From Paenibacillus lupini (GTDB lineage Bacteria; Bacillota; Bacilli; Paenibacillales; Paenibacillaceae), in assembly GCF_011761355.1 (NCBI RefSeq), contig NZ_JAASRW010000002.1, positions 124,001 through 188,000 of the forward strand: a stretch of 64,000 nt of DNA, given 5' to 3'. Both the position numbers and the translations under genes were made by a program. Numbering within the stretch: the stretch's first letter is position 1; every line of letters starts with the position of its first letter. Under the pieces are notes generated by a model. It ran no database searches and had not been told where the DNA came from. It saw only the letters and a list, made by a program, of their open reading frames with translations. Of the stretch, positions 7,947 through 15,923 are shown piece by piece.

Positions 7947-8939
7947 ATGAAATTAGCTGAGTTTTTCACTTCCTCTCCGGACCAGTTATGGCATTTGGCG
8001 AAGCAGATGGGCGTTGATTATGCTGTTGGCCCGCTGCCGAGGGAAGATAATGGCATGAAGCCCTGGGATTATATGAATCTGCTTCACATGAAGCAGCGCT
8101 ATGAGAATCATGGTATTCAGCTGCTTGTCATCGAATCAGCGCCGCCGACGAATAAGATCAAGCTTGGCATGCCAGGCCGCGATGAAGAGATTGAATGGAT
8201 GGGGCAGCTTATTTCGAATATGGGTGCTCTTGGCATTCCCGTTTTATGCTACAATTTCATGGCGCAATTTAATTGGTTCCGCACGTCGACAACGACGCGT
8301 ACCCGCGGTGGAGCGCTCGTATCCAGTTATGATCATTCCTTGATGCAAAATGCGCCACTCACAGAAGCTGGCATCGTGACTGAGGATCAATTGTGGGACA
8401 ATCTGCGTTATTACTTGGAAAGAATTGTGCCAATTGCAGAGAAAGCCAAGGTTAAGCTGGCACTACATCCTGATGATCCGCCTATAAGCCCGATTCGCGG
8501 CGTATCACGTATTCTCCGAAATGCAGAGGCATTGCAGCGTGCGATTGATCTTGTGCCAAGCGAATATAGCGGAATTACACTATGCCAAGGCACGCTTGCG
8601 ACTGCAGGCGAGCATATCCCGGATGTCATCCGCCATTTCGCAAGACAGAATAAGTTATTCTTTGTGCATTTCCGCGACGTTGTCGGAACGCCGGACAAGT
8701 TCCATGAGACGTTCCATGATGACGGCAAAACCGATATGTACGAGGCCATGAAAGTGTATTATGAAGTTGGATTCGATGGTCCATCCAGACCGGACCATGT
8801 TCCGACAATGGAAGGGGAAGCTAATACGAATCCTGGATACGAAACGCTTGGACGTCTATATGGTGTAGGTTATATTAAAGGCTTGATGGAGGCGGCAATG
8901 GCAGAATCGAAGTCGTCTGCCGAGGTCAAGACGGGATAG
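7947..8939 (+). CDS. uxuA: D-mannonate dehydratase
   Basis: UxuA dehydrates D-mannonate to 2-keto-3-deoxygluconate in hexuronate catabolism (cytoplasm, Mn2+/Fe2+). Diagnostic family blocks are present: ALHPDDPP, ITLCQGT (metal Cys) and VHFRDV, with DGPSRPDHVP near the C-terminus. The start is set at ATG 7947 behind AAGGAG (7930-7935), giving 330 residues; an in-frame ATG at 7908 would add 13 residues but has a poorer site. It follows the AraC gene closely and is ended by a hairpin at 8959. Together with the divergent dehydratase/aldolase operon it marks the region as uronate or aldonate catabolism. Confidence 0.92.
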   Translation: MKLAEFFTSSPDQLWHLAKQMGVDYAVGPLPREDNGMKPWDYMNLLHMKQRYENHGIQLLVIESAPPTNKIKLGMPGRDEEIEWMGQLISNMGALGIPVLCYNFMAQFNWFRTSTTTRTRGGALVSSYDHSLMQNAPLTEAGIVTEDQLWDNLRYYLERIVPIAEKAKVKLALHPDDPPISPIRGVSRILRNAEALQRAIDLVPSEYSGITLCQGTLATAGEHIPDVIRHFARQNKLFFVHFRDVVGTPDKFHETFHDDGKTDMYEAMKVYYEVGFDGPSRPDHVPTMEGEANTNPGYETLGRLYGVGYIKGLMEAAMAESKSSAEVKTG

Positions 8940-8958
8940 CGGTTCTATAGAGGAAGGA

Positions 8959-8990
8959 AGCTATGTATGCTGCGGCTGCATAGCTTTTTT
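8959..8990 (+). terminator. Intrinsic terminator after uxuA
   Basis: AAGCTATG / CATAGCTT stem (8959-8966 with 8979-8986) followed by a run of T to 8990. Confidence 0.8.
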
Positions 8991-9025
8991 CTGTTAGATA
9001 GGTCCTTTTTTAGCCAAACAAGAGT

Positions 9026-9054
9026 GTAAAAAAACAAACAAATTCATAATTCTA
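9026..9054 (+). promoter_or_regulatory. 29-bp element upstream of the ABC operon
   Basis: Begins GTAAAAAAACAAACAAA and continues TTCATAATTCTA. It matches the minus-strand element at 5919-5891 at 27 of 29 positions. It lies immediately upstream of the predicted -35 of the importer promoter, the usual place for an activator site. Confidence 0.65.
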
Positions 9055-9059
9055 TCGCA

Positions 9060-9088
9060 TGTACACTTGTAAGCGATTTCAATAAAAT
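9060..9088 (+). promoter_or_regulatory. ABC-operon promoter overlapped by a perfect cre site
   Basis: TGTACA (9060-9065), 17 bases, TAAAAT (9083-9088). The spacer holds TGTAAGCGATTTCA (9068-9081), matching the CcpA consensus TGWAANCGNTNWCA at every position, so glucose repression is expected. Confidence 0.75.
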
Positions 9089-9124
9089 GAGCCTTATAGA
9101 TGCTGTGAGGGAGATGAACGTGAG

Positions 9125-10078
9125 ATGAAGGCGGAAGCTGTGTATAAGCCGGCGGCTGCAAAGCTGCGCATGACGAAGAAACTCAAAGGCTCGAACCATA
9201 ATAATTTGGCAGGCTACATTTTCATTTCACCCTGGCTGATCGGTTTCTTGCTGCTTACGGTATGGCCGATCATCCAGTCTTTTTATTTGTCCTTTACGGA
9301 GTATTCGCTGCTTGAATCTCCGACTTGGACCGGAACGGATAACTACGCCAACATTTTCAAGAACGATACCGATTTCACGACTTCACTCAAGGTAACCTTT
9401 ATTTTCGTGTTGTTTTCTGTCCCGCTTAAGCTTTTCTTCTCATTGATGGTCGCAATGATGCTGAACAAAAATTTGAAGGGCATAAATCTTTATCGGACGG
9501 CGATTTATTTCCCTTCTCTCATCGGCGGGAGCGTAGCCGTAGCGGCGCTGTGGCGCAACATGTTTAGTTTGAACGGTTATTTCAATCAGGTTCTTGCCTG
9601 GTTCGGCATTGAAGGCGTCGGTTGGATCACGAATCCGGATACCTCGCTCGCAACTCTGATTTTGCTTAATACGTGGCAATTTGGTTCTACAATGGTCATC
9701 TTTCTGGCCGGTCTGAAGCAGATCCCTAACGAGCTCTATGAGTCAGCGTCGGTCGATGGTGCCTCGAAGCTGCGGAAGTTTTTCCATATTACACTTCCGA
9801 TGCTTTCGCCGGTTATGTTTTTCAACTTGGTGCTCGGCATTATCGGTTCGTTCCAAATGTTTACCGCCGCTTCCATCATTACGCAGGGTGGTCCGATCAA
9901 TTCGACGTACATGTACGCACTGTTCCTCTACGACAAGGCGTTTAAGCATTATCAAATGGGATATGCTTCCGCTCTTGCCTGGATTCTACTCGTTATTGTA
10001 GCGCTAATTACCGCCATTAACTTTCTGGTATCGCGCTACTGGGTATTTTACGAGACGGATGGAGGGAAGCAAAAATGA
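9125..10078 (+). CDS. Sugar ABC transporter permease (MalF/UgpA type)
   Basis: First membrane subunit of the importer: 317 residues, a basic N-terminal tail of about 28 residues, then six hydrophobic segments. The EAA loop reads ESASVDGASKLRKFFHITLP at about 204-223. The stop overlaps the ATG of the next permease by four bases, which couples their translation. Promoter, cre and the 29-bp element upstream suggest induction together with the sugar-acid operon and CcpA repression. No ATPase gene lies in the cluster; a shared MsmX-type ATPase elsewhere is the usual solution in this group. Confidence 0.92.
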   Translation: MKAEAVYKPAAAKLRMTKKLKGSNHNNLAGYIFISPWLIGFLLLTVWPIIQSFYLSFTEYSLLESPTWTGTDNYANIFKNDTDFTTSLKVTFIFVLFSVPLKLFFSLMVAMMLNKNLKGINLYRTAIYFPSLIGGSVAVAALWRNMFSLNGYFNQVLAWFGIEGVGWITNPDTSLATLILLNTWQFGSTMVIFLAGLKQIPNELYESASVDGASKLRKFFHITLPMLSPVMFFNLVLGIIGSFQMFTAASIITQGGPINSTYMYALFLYDKAFKHYQMGYASALAWILLVIVALITAINFLVSRYWVFYETDGGKQK

Positions 10079-10911
10079 ACAATGCGCTTAGAAGTAACAA
10101 ATTCACCAGCCATCTGCTGCTGATCGTGTTCTCTCTCCTGATGCTTTATCCGGTTATTTGGTGGATTGGCGCTTCACTCAAAACGACGGGCGAGATGAGC
10201 TCGCCTTCCATCTGGCCTTCCAAGCCGATCTGGGAAAATTACACACAGGGCTGGCAGTTTTCTCCAGAATTTACTTTTGCACGTTTCTTCGGAAATACGC
10301 TCCTTATGGAGTTTTGGAACGTGCTGGGCAGCATTCTCACAAGCGCGATCGTCGCATACGGCTTTGCACGTCTGAACTTCAAGTTCCGCGGCGTATTATT
10401 TTCGATTCTATTGCTCACCATGATGCTTCCGGGGCAAGTGACGATCGTTCCACAATATATTCTCTACAATAAGCTGCAGTTTATGGACAGTTATATTCCT
10501 CTAATTCTCCCGCATTTCTTCGGCGGCGGCGCATTCTTTATCTTTTTGCTGGTCCAATTCATAAGGGGCATCCCGCGGGAGCTGGATGAGGCTGCCAAAA
10601 TCGACGGTGCATCGGTTTACGGTATTTTCTATCGGATTGTATTGCCGCTTATAAAGCCTGCTTTGGTGACGGTGGCGATCTTTACGTTTATATGGAGCTG
10701 GGACGATTACTTCGCACAAGTGCTGTATCTGAATTCGGTTGGCAATTTTACGGTCAATCTGGCTCTGCGCATGTACGTGGATCAGTTTGAAGTCCAATGG
10801 GGCAAGCTGCTGGCGATGTCGCTGGTTTCGGTTATGCCGTCCGTCGTTTTGTTTTTCTTCGCGCAGAAGCATTTCGTCGAGGGAATTGCAACGACGGGCT
10901 TAAAGGGATAA
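10075..10911 (+). CDS. Sugar ABC transporter permease (MalG/UgpE type)
   Basis: Second membrane subunit, 278 residues with six hydrophobic segments and a canonical EAA loop (EAAKIDGASVYGIFYRIVLP). The C-terminus ends ATTGLKG, typical of the family. It starts inside the upstream permease stop (ATGA overlap) and is followed after 48 bp by the binding-protein gene, giving the order MalF-MalG-SBP. Confidence 0.93.
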   Translation: MNNALRSNKFTSHLLLIVFSLLMLYPVIWWIGASLKTTGEMSSPSIWPSKPIWENYTQGWQFSPEFTFARFFGNTLLMEFWNVLGSILTSAIVAYGFARLNFKFRGVLFSILLLTMMLPGQVTIVPQYILYNKLQFMDSYIPLILPHFFGGGAFFIFLLVQFIRGIPRELDEAAKIDGASVYGIFYRIVLPLIKPALVTVAIFTFIWSWDDYFAQVLYLNSVGNFTVNLALRMYVDQFEVQWGKLLAMSLVSVMPSVVLFFFAQKHFVEGIATTGLKG

Positions 10912-10959
10912 CAACATGGCAGGTCCAGCTCAAACTATAAGGTAAAGGGGACAAAGAGG

Positions 10960-12285
10960 ATGAGGCAAAGTGTTTACAAAGGATTAACGTTATTGACACT
11001 TGCAGCTACATTGGCATTAACGGCTTGCGGGAACGGCGGCGGGAATAATGGAGAGTCAAATGCTGCAAACAGCGGCGGTAAAGCAGATCCCAATGCTCCG
11101 GTAAAGCTTAAGATCATGTGGCAGGGACCGGATACCAGGCATCAGGCGATGCTGAAAACGCAGGAGGTGTATACGAAATTAAATCCATCCGTCACCTTCT
11201 CGCCTGAATATATGGCATGGGACGATTACTGGAAGAAGTTGCCGACGCTTGCTGCTTCCCATTCGCTGCCGGATGTCCTTCATATGGACGGCGCATACAT
11301 TCAGGAATTTGCGACAAGAGGCACACTCGAGGATTTATCGGATATTGATCTTACCGGCATCATTGATGATAAGACATTGGAAAACTTGAAAATAGACGGC
11401 AAGCTTTACGGCATCCCGATCAGCCGTAATGCGCAAGGCATTGCCTTTAACAAGGAAGCGCTTACGGCTGCCGGCATCGAGCTGCCGAAGAAAGACTGGA
11501 CGTGGGATGAATATTTTGACTTTGCAAGAAATTCGCGCGCCAAGCTTCCGGAAGGCGTCTATCCGATCGGCGACTCGACTACGTGGGATCATTACGAATA
11601 CTATCAAATGTCGTACGGCAAAGGTCCGATTATTCAAGAGGATGGCAAGAAGTTTAATCTTGACAAAGAGCTGTTCATGAAGTTCTACGGCATATATGCG
11701 GAATTCCGCGAAAAGAAAATCGTTCCTCCTGCGGACATGGGCAGCGCCTTCAAGGACAATGATCCACAGGCCGATCCGATGGCAAGCGGCAAAGTAATGA
11801 CACGAGGAGCTACGGTTGGTTCGGTAGGCGCGCTGGCGCAGTTAATGCCGGGGAAAGTGGGCATCGTCAACATGCCGGTCGGGCCGGAGGGCGGCGGATG
11901 GGCGCAGCCGACTATCTTCCTGAGCGTAAGCACCGATGCGAAGCATAAGGATGCAGCCAAGGCTTTCATCAAATGGTTCGTTACGGAAAAGGAAGCCGGC
12001 CAAACGTATGGGATGAATTTCGGCATTCCGATCTACGACGATATTTACGCAGCTCTTGAGCCTAATTTGGAAGAGAAGGATAAGCTCGGCAAGGAATTGT
12101 ACGACGTAGCGAAGGATAAAGCGATGCCGTTCTCCCCAGCTGCGGCAGGATGGACAGAGTGGGTAGACAACTACAAGAAAACGATGGATGCCGTTATGTT
12201 TGGCCAGAAATCGATTGAAGATGCTTATAATGATATATCCAAATCAGGCAATGCACTCGCAGAGAAGTTAAGCAAAGCGAAATAA
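10960..12285 (+). CDS. Extracellular sugar-binding lipoprotein (SBP family 1)
   Basis: Captures the substrate outside the membrane and delivers it to the two upstream permeases. The signal peptide ends in a lipobox with Cys23 (LALTAC), followed by a Gly/Asn-rich linker and a two-lobe binding fold (residues about 45-440). Hinge-like features such as YGIPISRNAQGIAFNKEAL and MASGKVMTRGA are those of UgpB/MalE-like family 1 proteins. Length of 441 residues is normal. Context points to an oligo-uronide or related acidic sugar, but the ligand is not evident from sequence. Confidence 0.92.
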   Translation: MRQSVYKGLTLLTLAATLALTACGNGGGNNGESNAANSGGKADPNAPVKLKIMWQGPDTRHQAMLKTQEVYTKLNPSVTFSPEYMAWDDYWKKLPTLAASHSLPDVLHMDGAYIQEFATRGTLEDLSDIDLTGIIDDKTLENLKIDGKLYGIPISRNAQGIAFNKEALTAAGIELPKKDWTWDEYFDFARNSRAKLPEGVYPIGDSTTWDHYEYYQMSYGKGPIIQEDGKKFNLDKELFMKFYGIYAEFREKKIVPPADMGSAFKDNDPQADPMASGKVMTRGATVGSVGALAQLMPGKVGIVNMPVGPEGGGWAQPTIFLSVSTDAKHKDAAKAFIKWFVTEKEAGQTYGMNFGIPIYDDIYAALEPNLEEKDKLGKELYDVAKDKAMPFSPAAAGWTEWVDNYKKTMDAVMFGQKSIEDAYNDISKSGNALAEKLSKAK

Positions 12286-12313
12286 TCGTTCGTTTACGAG
12301 AGTGATCGAGAAC

Positions 12314-12332
12314 GGCCCGTTATTAACGGGCC
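12314..12332 (+). terminator. GC-rich hairpin after the ABC operon (weak terminator)
   Basis: GGCCCGTTA/TAACGGGCC inverted repeat just after the binding-protein gene. There is no T-run after it, so it may only attenuate or protect the message end. Confidence 0.4.
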
Positions 12333-12410
12333 AATCCCCAATAACCTTCTACATCCTTGACCGCTTGAATATATTTCGAGTAGATGTGGATTGAAGGAGG
12401 AAATGGGCAA

Positions 12411-13289
12411 ATGGACGTTTATTCGAATGGTACTGTTGTACATACAGGCCGCTTGCCAAGAATGCAATTGGTGGAGGACTTCATCGCTTTTATCCAAGAA
12501 GCTAATGAGCTTCTTCAGAAGGAAATAGATCTGTCTCCTGTGAATCAATTAGTTACAAGTACCATCGGCCGCCTTTTCCTTCAACTGAGGTCTCGCTATT
12601 CACCGGAAGAAGTACATGCTGTTCTAAGCAATGAATACATTCAATTGAACAGACGAAATTTGCAGGATAAACTGTCGGAGGCTGAGTTTCTGGTAGAGCT
12701 AAGCGATTCTCGTCAGGTCTGCCAGTTTCCGGATTCCGTTTTGGATAAAGTGGAACAACTGCCTAATTGGAATACTTACATAGCTTTGGTTGGTGAGGAA
12801 TTATCCACTCTTCATGGGATTGTTGAGCAGGCTAGGCAGTCTGACAATAAGCCGTTTGTCTTTGTTGGCAGCGGACCACTTCCGTTAAGTCCAATTCTTC
12901 TGCATCTTTTAAGTGATGTGAAGGTCATCTGTCTGGAGATGAATCCTGTGGCCTATGATGCATCATGCACTCTGCTTAATCGTATGGGCTTAAGGAACAA
13001 AGTGACTGTTGTAAACATAAATGGTTCGGATTTTGATTATAGCGCTTATGATCGAATCTTCGTTGCTAGTCTAGTAAGAAATAAACAGGCGGTTCTGGAG
13101 CAGATTAGCCGTACTTCAAAGGATCCTATTGTAGCTGTTCGTACAGCTGAAGGGATGAGGCAAATCATGTATGAAGCTATTGATGAGCTGCAGTTGAATA
13201 AGCAAGGGTGGAGGATTGAAGGGCGGACTTGTCCTGATGAAAAGCTGGTCATCAATTCGACCTTATTCCTGAATCGTTCTTGGAACTAG
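12411..13289 (+). CDS. Nicotianamine synthase / CntL-like enzyme
   Basis: The C-terminal half has the SAM-binding fold of nicotianamine synthases: FVGSGPLPLSP around Gly153, CLEMNP near residue 177, FDYSAYDRIFVASLV, and IVAVRTAEGMRQIMYE. Known relatives (plant NAS, bacterial CntL) transfer the aminobutyrate arm of S-adenosylmethionine to make metallophores such as staphylopine. The start is ATG 12411 behind GAAGGAGG, giving 292 residues, close to CntL size. It lies alone between a sugar importer and a convergent repressor, with no CntM-like opine dehydrogenase, metal transporter or exporter in the window. A methyltransferase-like role on another substrate is possible. Confidence 0.75.
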   Translation: MDVYSNGTVVHTGRLPRMQLVEDFIAFIQEANELLQKEIDLSPVNQLVTSTIGRLFLQLRSRYSPEEVHAVLSNEYIQLNRRNLQDKLSEAEFLVELSDSRQVCQFPDSVLDKVEQLPNWNTYIALVGEELSTLHGIVEQARQSDNKPFVFVGSGPLPLSPILLHLLSDVKVICLEMNPVAYDASCTLLNRMGLRNKVTVVNINGSDFDYSAYDRIFVASLVRNKQAVLEQISRTSKDPIVAVRTAEGMRQIMYEAIDELQLNKQGWRIEGRTCPDEKLVINSTLFLNRSWN

Positions 13290-13394
13290 ATTTAAATAAA
13301 GGAGTAAGGATATCGTAATGTTTATGTCGTAACGGAGCTAAAGGCTTGTCTGATTCGAAGCAGCGGCTGCAGCAAGAAATCCAAATCACTAAAT

Positions 13395-13434
13395 AGAGGT
13401 GCAGGGATGATAGCTCCCCGCACCTCTGTTTTTT
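13395..13434 (+). terminator. Strong intrinsic terminator
   Basis: AGAGGTGC...GCACCTCT stem with an inner GGG/CCC block, followed by GTTTTTT. It ends the CntL-like gene and separates it from the convergent regulator. Confidence 0.88.
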
Positions 13435-13477
13435 AACTTTGTTTATTTTATATATCGAATCTCTTTATTTTTGTCTA

Positions 13478-14554
13478 TTAGACCGGTCTTACCGTGTCAC
13501 GGTTAACTAGACTTGTAGGAAGCATTACTTTTTTGTTGCCATAGGAGTTACCTTCGCTGATTTCAAACAGCAGCTTGGCGCTCTCAAAGCCTAGAACGTC
13601 GAAATATTGTTTAACCGTACTTAATGCGACTTTAGCAAATTTAGAGCTTTCAAAATCATCGAAGCCCATAATCGAAAGCTGCTCCGGAATTCGAATGCCC
13701 CGGCTGGTTAACTGCTCTAGCACTTCTAGCGCACGTTTGTCATTCGCACAGAATAGCGCCGTAATGTCTCCCTCCTGAATTTGGCGGGTGAGTGCATCGT
13801 AATCCAATTCCTTCTCCAGAAATAGAAGCTTCTTGTTGGTAGGCAGGGAAGCATCAGCGATCGCGTTGCTATAACCGTTATAACGGTCTACCTCTGGACT
13901 GAGATGGAAATCGTAAGCGGCAAATCCGACCTTTGTATGTCCATTCCGGATCAAATATTCTACGGCTTCATAAGCTCCGTCGTGATTATTACAAGTCACT
14001 ACATTGACGGGATACCCTGGAGGATACCGGTCAAGCATGACAAATGGAATCGATTTCTTACGAACATCATTAAGATAGCTTTTCGCTGCAACAGGATCTG
14101 AGGAATAAATAAGAAGCCCTCTTATACCCGACTGAATCAATTTCAGAATAAGCTCGCGTTCTTCCTCGAAGTTATTCTCCACAAATTCAATGATCAGTTT
14201 GCAATCGTGTTTGCCTAGAAAGGATTGAATGCCTTTCATAATTTGCATGTAGGAGCTGTCGTACATTTCAACGCCGGAGATAACAAAGGCGACCAAATTG
14301 GATGCTTTTTCCGATATGGTCGTTTGATTCGCCGCTACGAAACTTCCTTTTCCCCGTATGCGATAAATAACACCTTCATTTACAAGCTCGGAGAGTGCCT
14401 TTCTGACCGTAATAGAGCTCACATTCAACATTTTGGAAAATTCGGATTCGCTTGGTATACGATCATCCTTGGTGATTTCCTGATTCTCTATTTGAGCTAA
14501 GACATAGTCCTTAACGAGCTGGTACTTGGGCAGTGCCGTTTCTTTTTCACTCAT
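13478..14554 (-). CDS. GntR-LacI hybrid transcriptional repressor (AraR-like)
   Basis: Two-domain regulator of 358 residues. An N-terminal GntR winged helix (about 8-76, with IPSESEFSKMLNVSSITVRK then a GKGSFV wing) is joined to a LacI/ribose-binding-like sensor (about 84-355, with NLVAFVISGVEMYDSSYM and LSIMGFDDFESSKFA). This architecture is that of Bacillus AraR, which senses arabinose, though other ligands occur. It is divergent from a GH43/GH38 operon that it probably controls. A TATAAT-type -10 and a TTGGTATACTAA motif lie just upstream of its start. Confidence 0.88.
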   Translation of the reverse strand: MSEKETALPKYQLVKDYVLAQIENQEITKDDRIPSESEFSKMLNVSSITVRKALSELVNEGVIYRIRGKGSFVAANQTTISEKASNLVAFVISGVEMYDSSYMQIMKGIQSFLGKHDCKLIIEFVENNFEEERELILKLIQSGIRGLLIYSSDPVAAKSYLNDVRKKSIPFVMLDRYPPGYPVNVVTCNNHDGAYEAVEYLIRNGHTKVGFAAYDFHLSPEVDRYNGYSNAIADASLPTNKKLLFLEKELDYDALTRQIQEGDITALFCANDKRALEVLEQLTSRGIRIPEQLSIMGFDDFESSKFAKVALSTVKQYFDVLGFESAKLLFEISEGNSYGNKKVMLPTSLVNRDTVRPV

Positions 14555-14972
14555 TCTCGAGTCACCTCATAACAACATTTCCTTGATTATAACTTAACCA
14601 AAATGAAATTGGTATACTAACTTTTGTCCGAAAGTGAAATTAACCACACATTTCACTTTGTATTTTGGGAATAGAGTAGGAATATGCTCCTATTTGTACA
14701 AAAAGGTTTGAAATATTTAGGAGTTCGTATTACTATAGGTTCCAAGATAGTGTGTGAACTTGTTTTGCTTAGCATAATAAGTTTGGCTGTCATATTCATA
14801 GTATAAGAAGAAGGGAAGGTCAGTAGAAATGATTAGGTTTGTGTAAGCGCTTAACCCTATGGAGTAAAGTGGTGAGGAACTCACCTTCTATAAAAAAAGG
14901 TATAAACCGACGAATCTAATTTCTTCTTCTTCGTATACATACTTGCTTAGAACAGAATGGGAGGATTAATAA
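14555..14972 (+). promoter_or_regulatory. 418-bp divergent control region
   Basis: Besides the regulator promoter it holds a cre-like TGTAAGCGCTTAAC (14842-14855, 12 of 14 consensus positions) and a compact inverted repeat GGTGAG-GAA-CTCACC (14871-14885) in the leader of the GH43 operon. I saw no riboswitch class that I recognise and no small open frame with a convincing ribosome site. Confidence 0.45.
14586..14621 (-). promoter_or_regulatory. Regulator promoter and candidate operator
   Basis: On the minus strand TATAAT (14591-14586) is preceded by the motif lying at 14609-14621 on the plus strand (TTGGTATACTAAC). Near-identical motifs occur at 25443 and 25795 before the next ABC cluster. 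On the plus strand TATACT could also act as a -10, so the dual reading must be kept in mind. Confidence 0.5.
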
Positions 14973-15902
14973 ATGAATAATAGCATGTTAAGTGGAAACC
15001 CTGTATTTCCTGGCTGGTATGCCGATCCGGAAGCGAGAATCTTCGATGGACGGTACTGGATTTATCCGACGTATTCTGCGAAATATGAGGAGCAGCTTTT
15101 TTTGGATGCCTTTTGTTCGGATGATTTGGTTAACTGGACGAAGGTGGAACGGATACTTACTATTGAGGATTTTAAATGGGCGCATAAAGCGGTGTGGGCG
15201 CCATCGCCAATTGAGTGTAATGGAAAATACTATATCTATTTCTCAGCAAATGATATTCAGAGCAATGACGAACTTGGAGGTATTGGGGTCGGGGTAGCTG
15301 ACCGACCAGAGGGACCCTTCCGTGATGCGATAGGAAAACCTTTGATCGACCAGTTCTACCATGGTGCACAACCAATCGATCCGCATGTTTTTCAGGATGA
15401 AGATGGTGAGAGATACCTCTATTACGGAGGCTGGGGACATTGTAATGTCGTCCGTCTTGGCGTGGATATGATTAGTCTGCTTCCTTTCGAGGATGGCAGT
15501 CTTTATCGGGAAGTGACACCGGAAGGTTATGTAGAAGGTCCTTGTATGATTAAGCGGAACGGCCAATACGTCTTCATGTGGGCGGAAGGTGGATGGGGCG
15601 GACCAGACTATCGCGTAGCATATGCTTTGGCGGATTCACCGGTTGGACCATTCGAGAGGAAGGATACGATTCTGCAGCAGGATCCTAACGTTGCAACTGG
15701 TGCTGGCCATCACGGCTTTATCCAAATACCAGATACGGATGAGTTTTATATTGTCTATCATCGTCGCCCTCTCACAGAAACAGCTGCGAATCATCGGGTA
15801 GTGTGTATCGATAGACTTATCTTTAATGAGGACAATACGATTCGTCCCGTAGAGATCAGTTTTGAAGGTGTCCAGGCCCGTACGCTCGGAACGAATGATT
15901 AA
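14973..15902 (+). CDS. Glycoside hydrolase family 43 (cytoplasmic)
   Basis: Five-bladed beta-propeller glycosidase acting on arabinofuranosyl, xylosyl or related linkages. The three catalytic acids are in the expected places: Asp18 (YADPE, general base), Asp136 (IDPHVF, pKa modulator) and Glu188 (VEGPC, acid). At 309 residues with no signal peptide it is a single-domain intracellular enzyme working on imported oligosaccharides. It is first in an operon of four genes (to 22233) divergent from the AraR-like repressor, which fits an arabinose-type inducer. ATG is preceded by GGGAGG. Confidence 0.9.
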   Translation: MNNSMLSGNPVFPGWYADPEARIFDGRYWIYPTYSAKYEEQLFLDAFCSDDLVNWTKVERILTIEDFKWAHKAVWAPSPIECNGKYYIYFSANDIQSNDELGGIGVGVADRPEGPFRDAIGKPLIDQFYHGAQPIDPHVFQDEDGERYLYYGGWGHCNVVRLGVDMISLLPFEDGSLYREVTPEGYVEGPCMIKRNGQYVFMWAEGGWGGPDYRVAYALADSPVGPFERKDTILQQDPNVATGAGHHGFIQIPDTDEFYIVYHRRPLTETAANHRVVCIDRLIFNEDNTIRPVEISFEGVQARTLGTND

Positions 15903-15923
15903 CGATTAGGGCAGGTGATCGGG

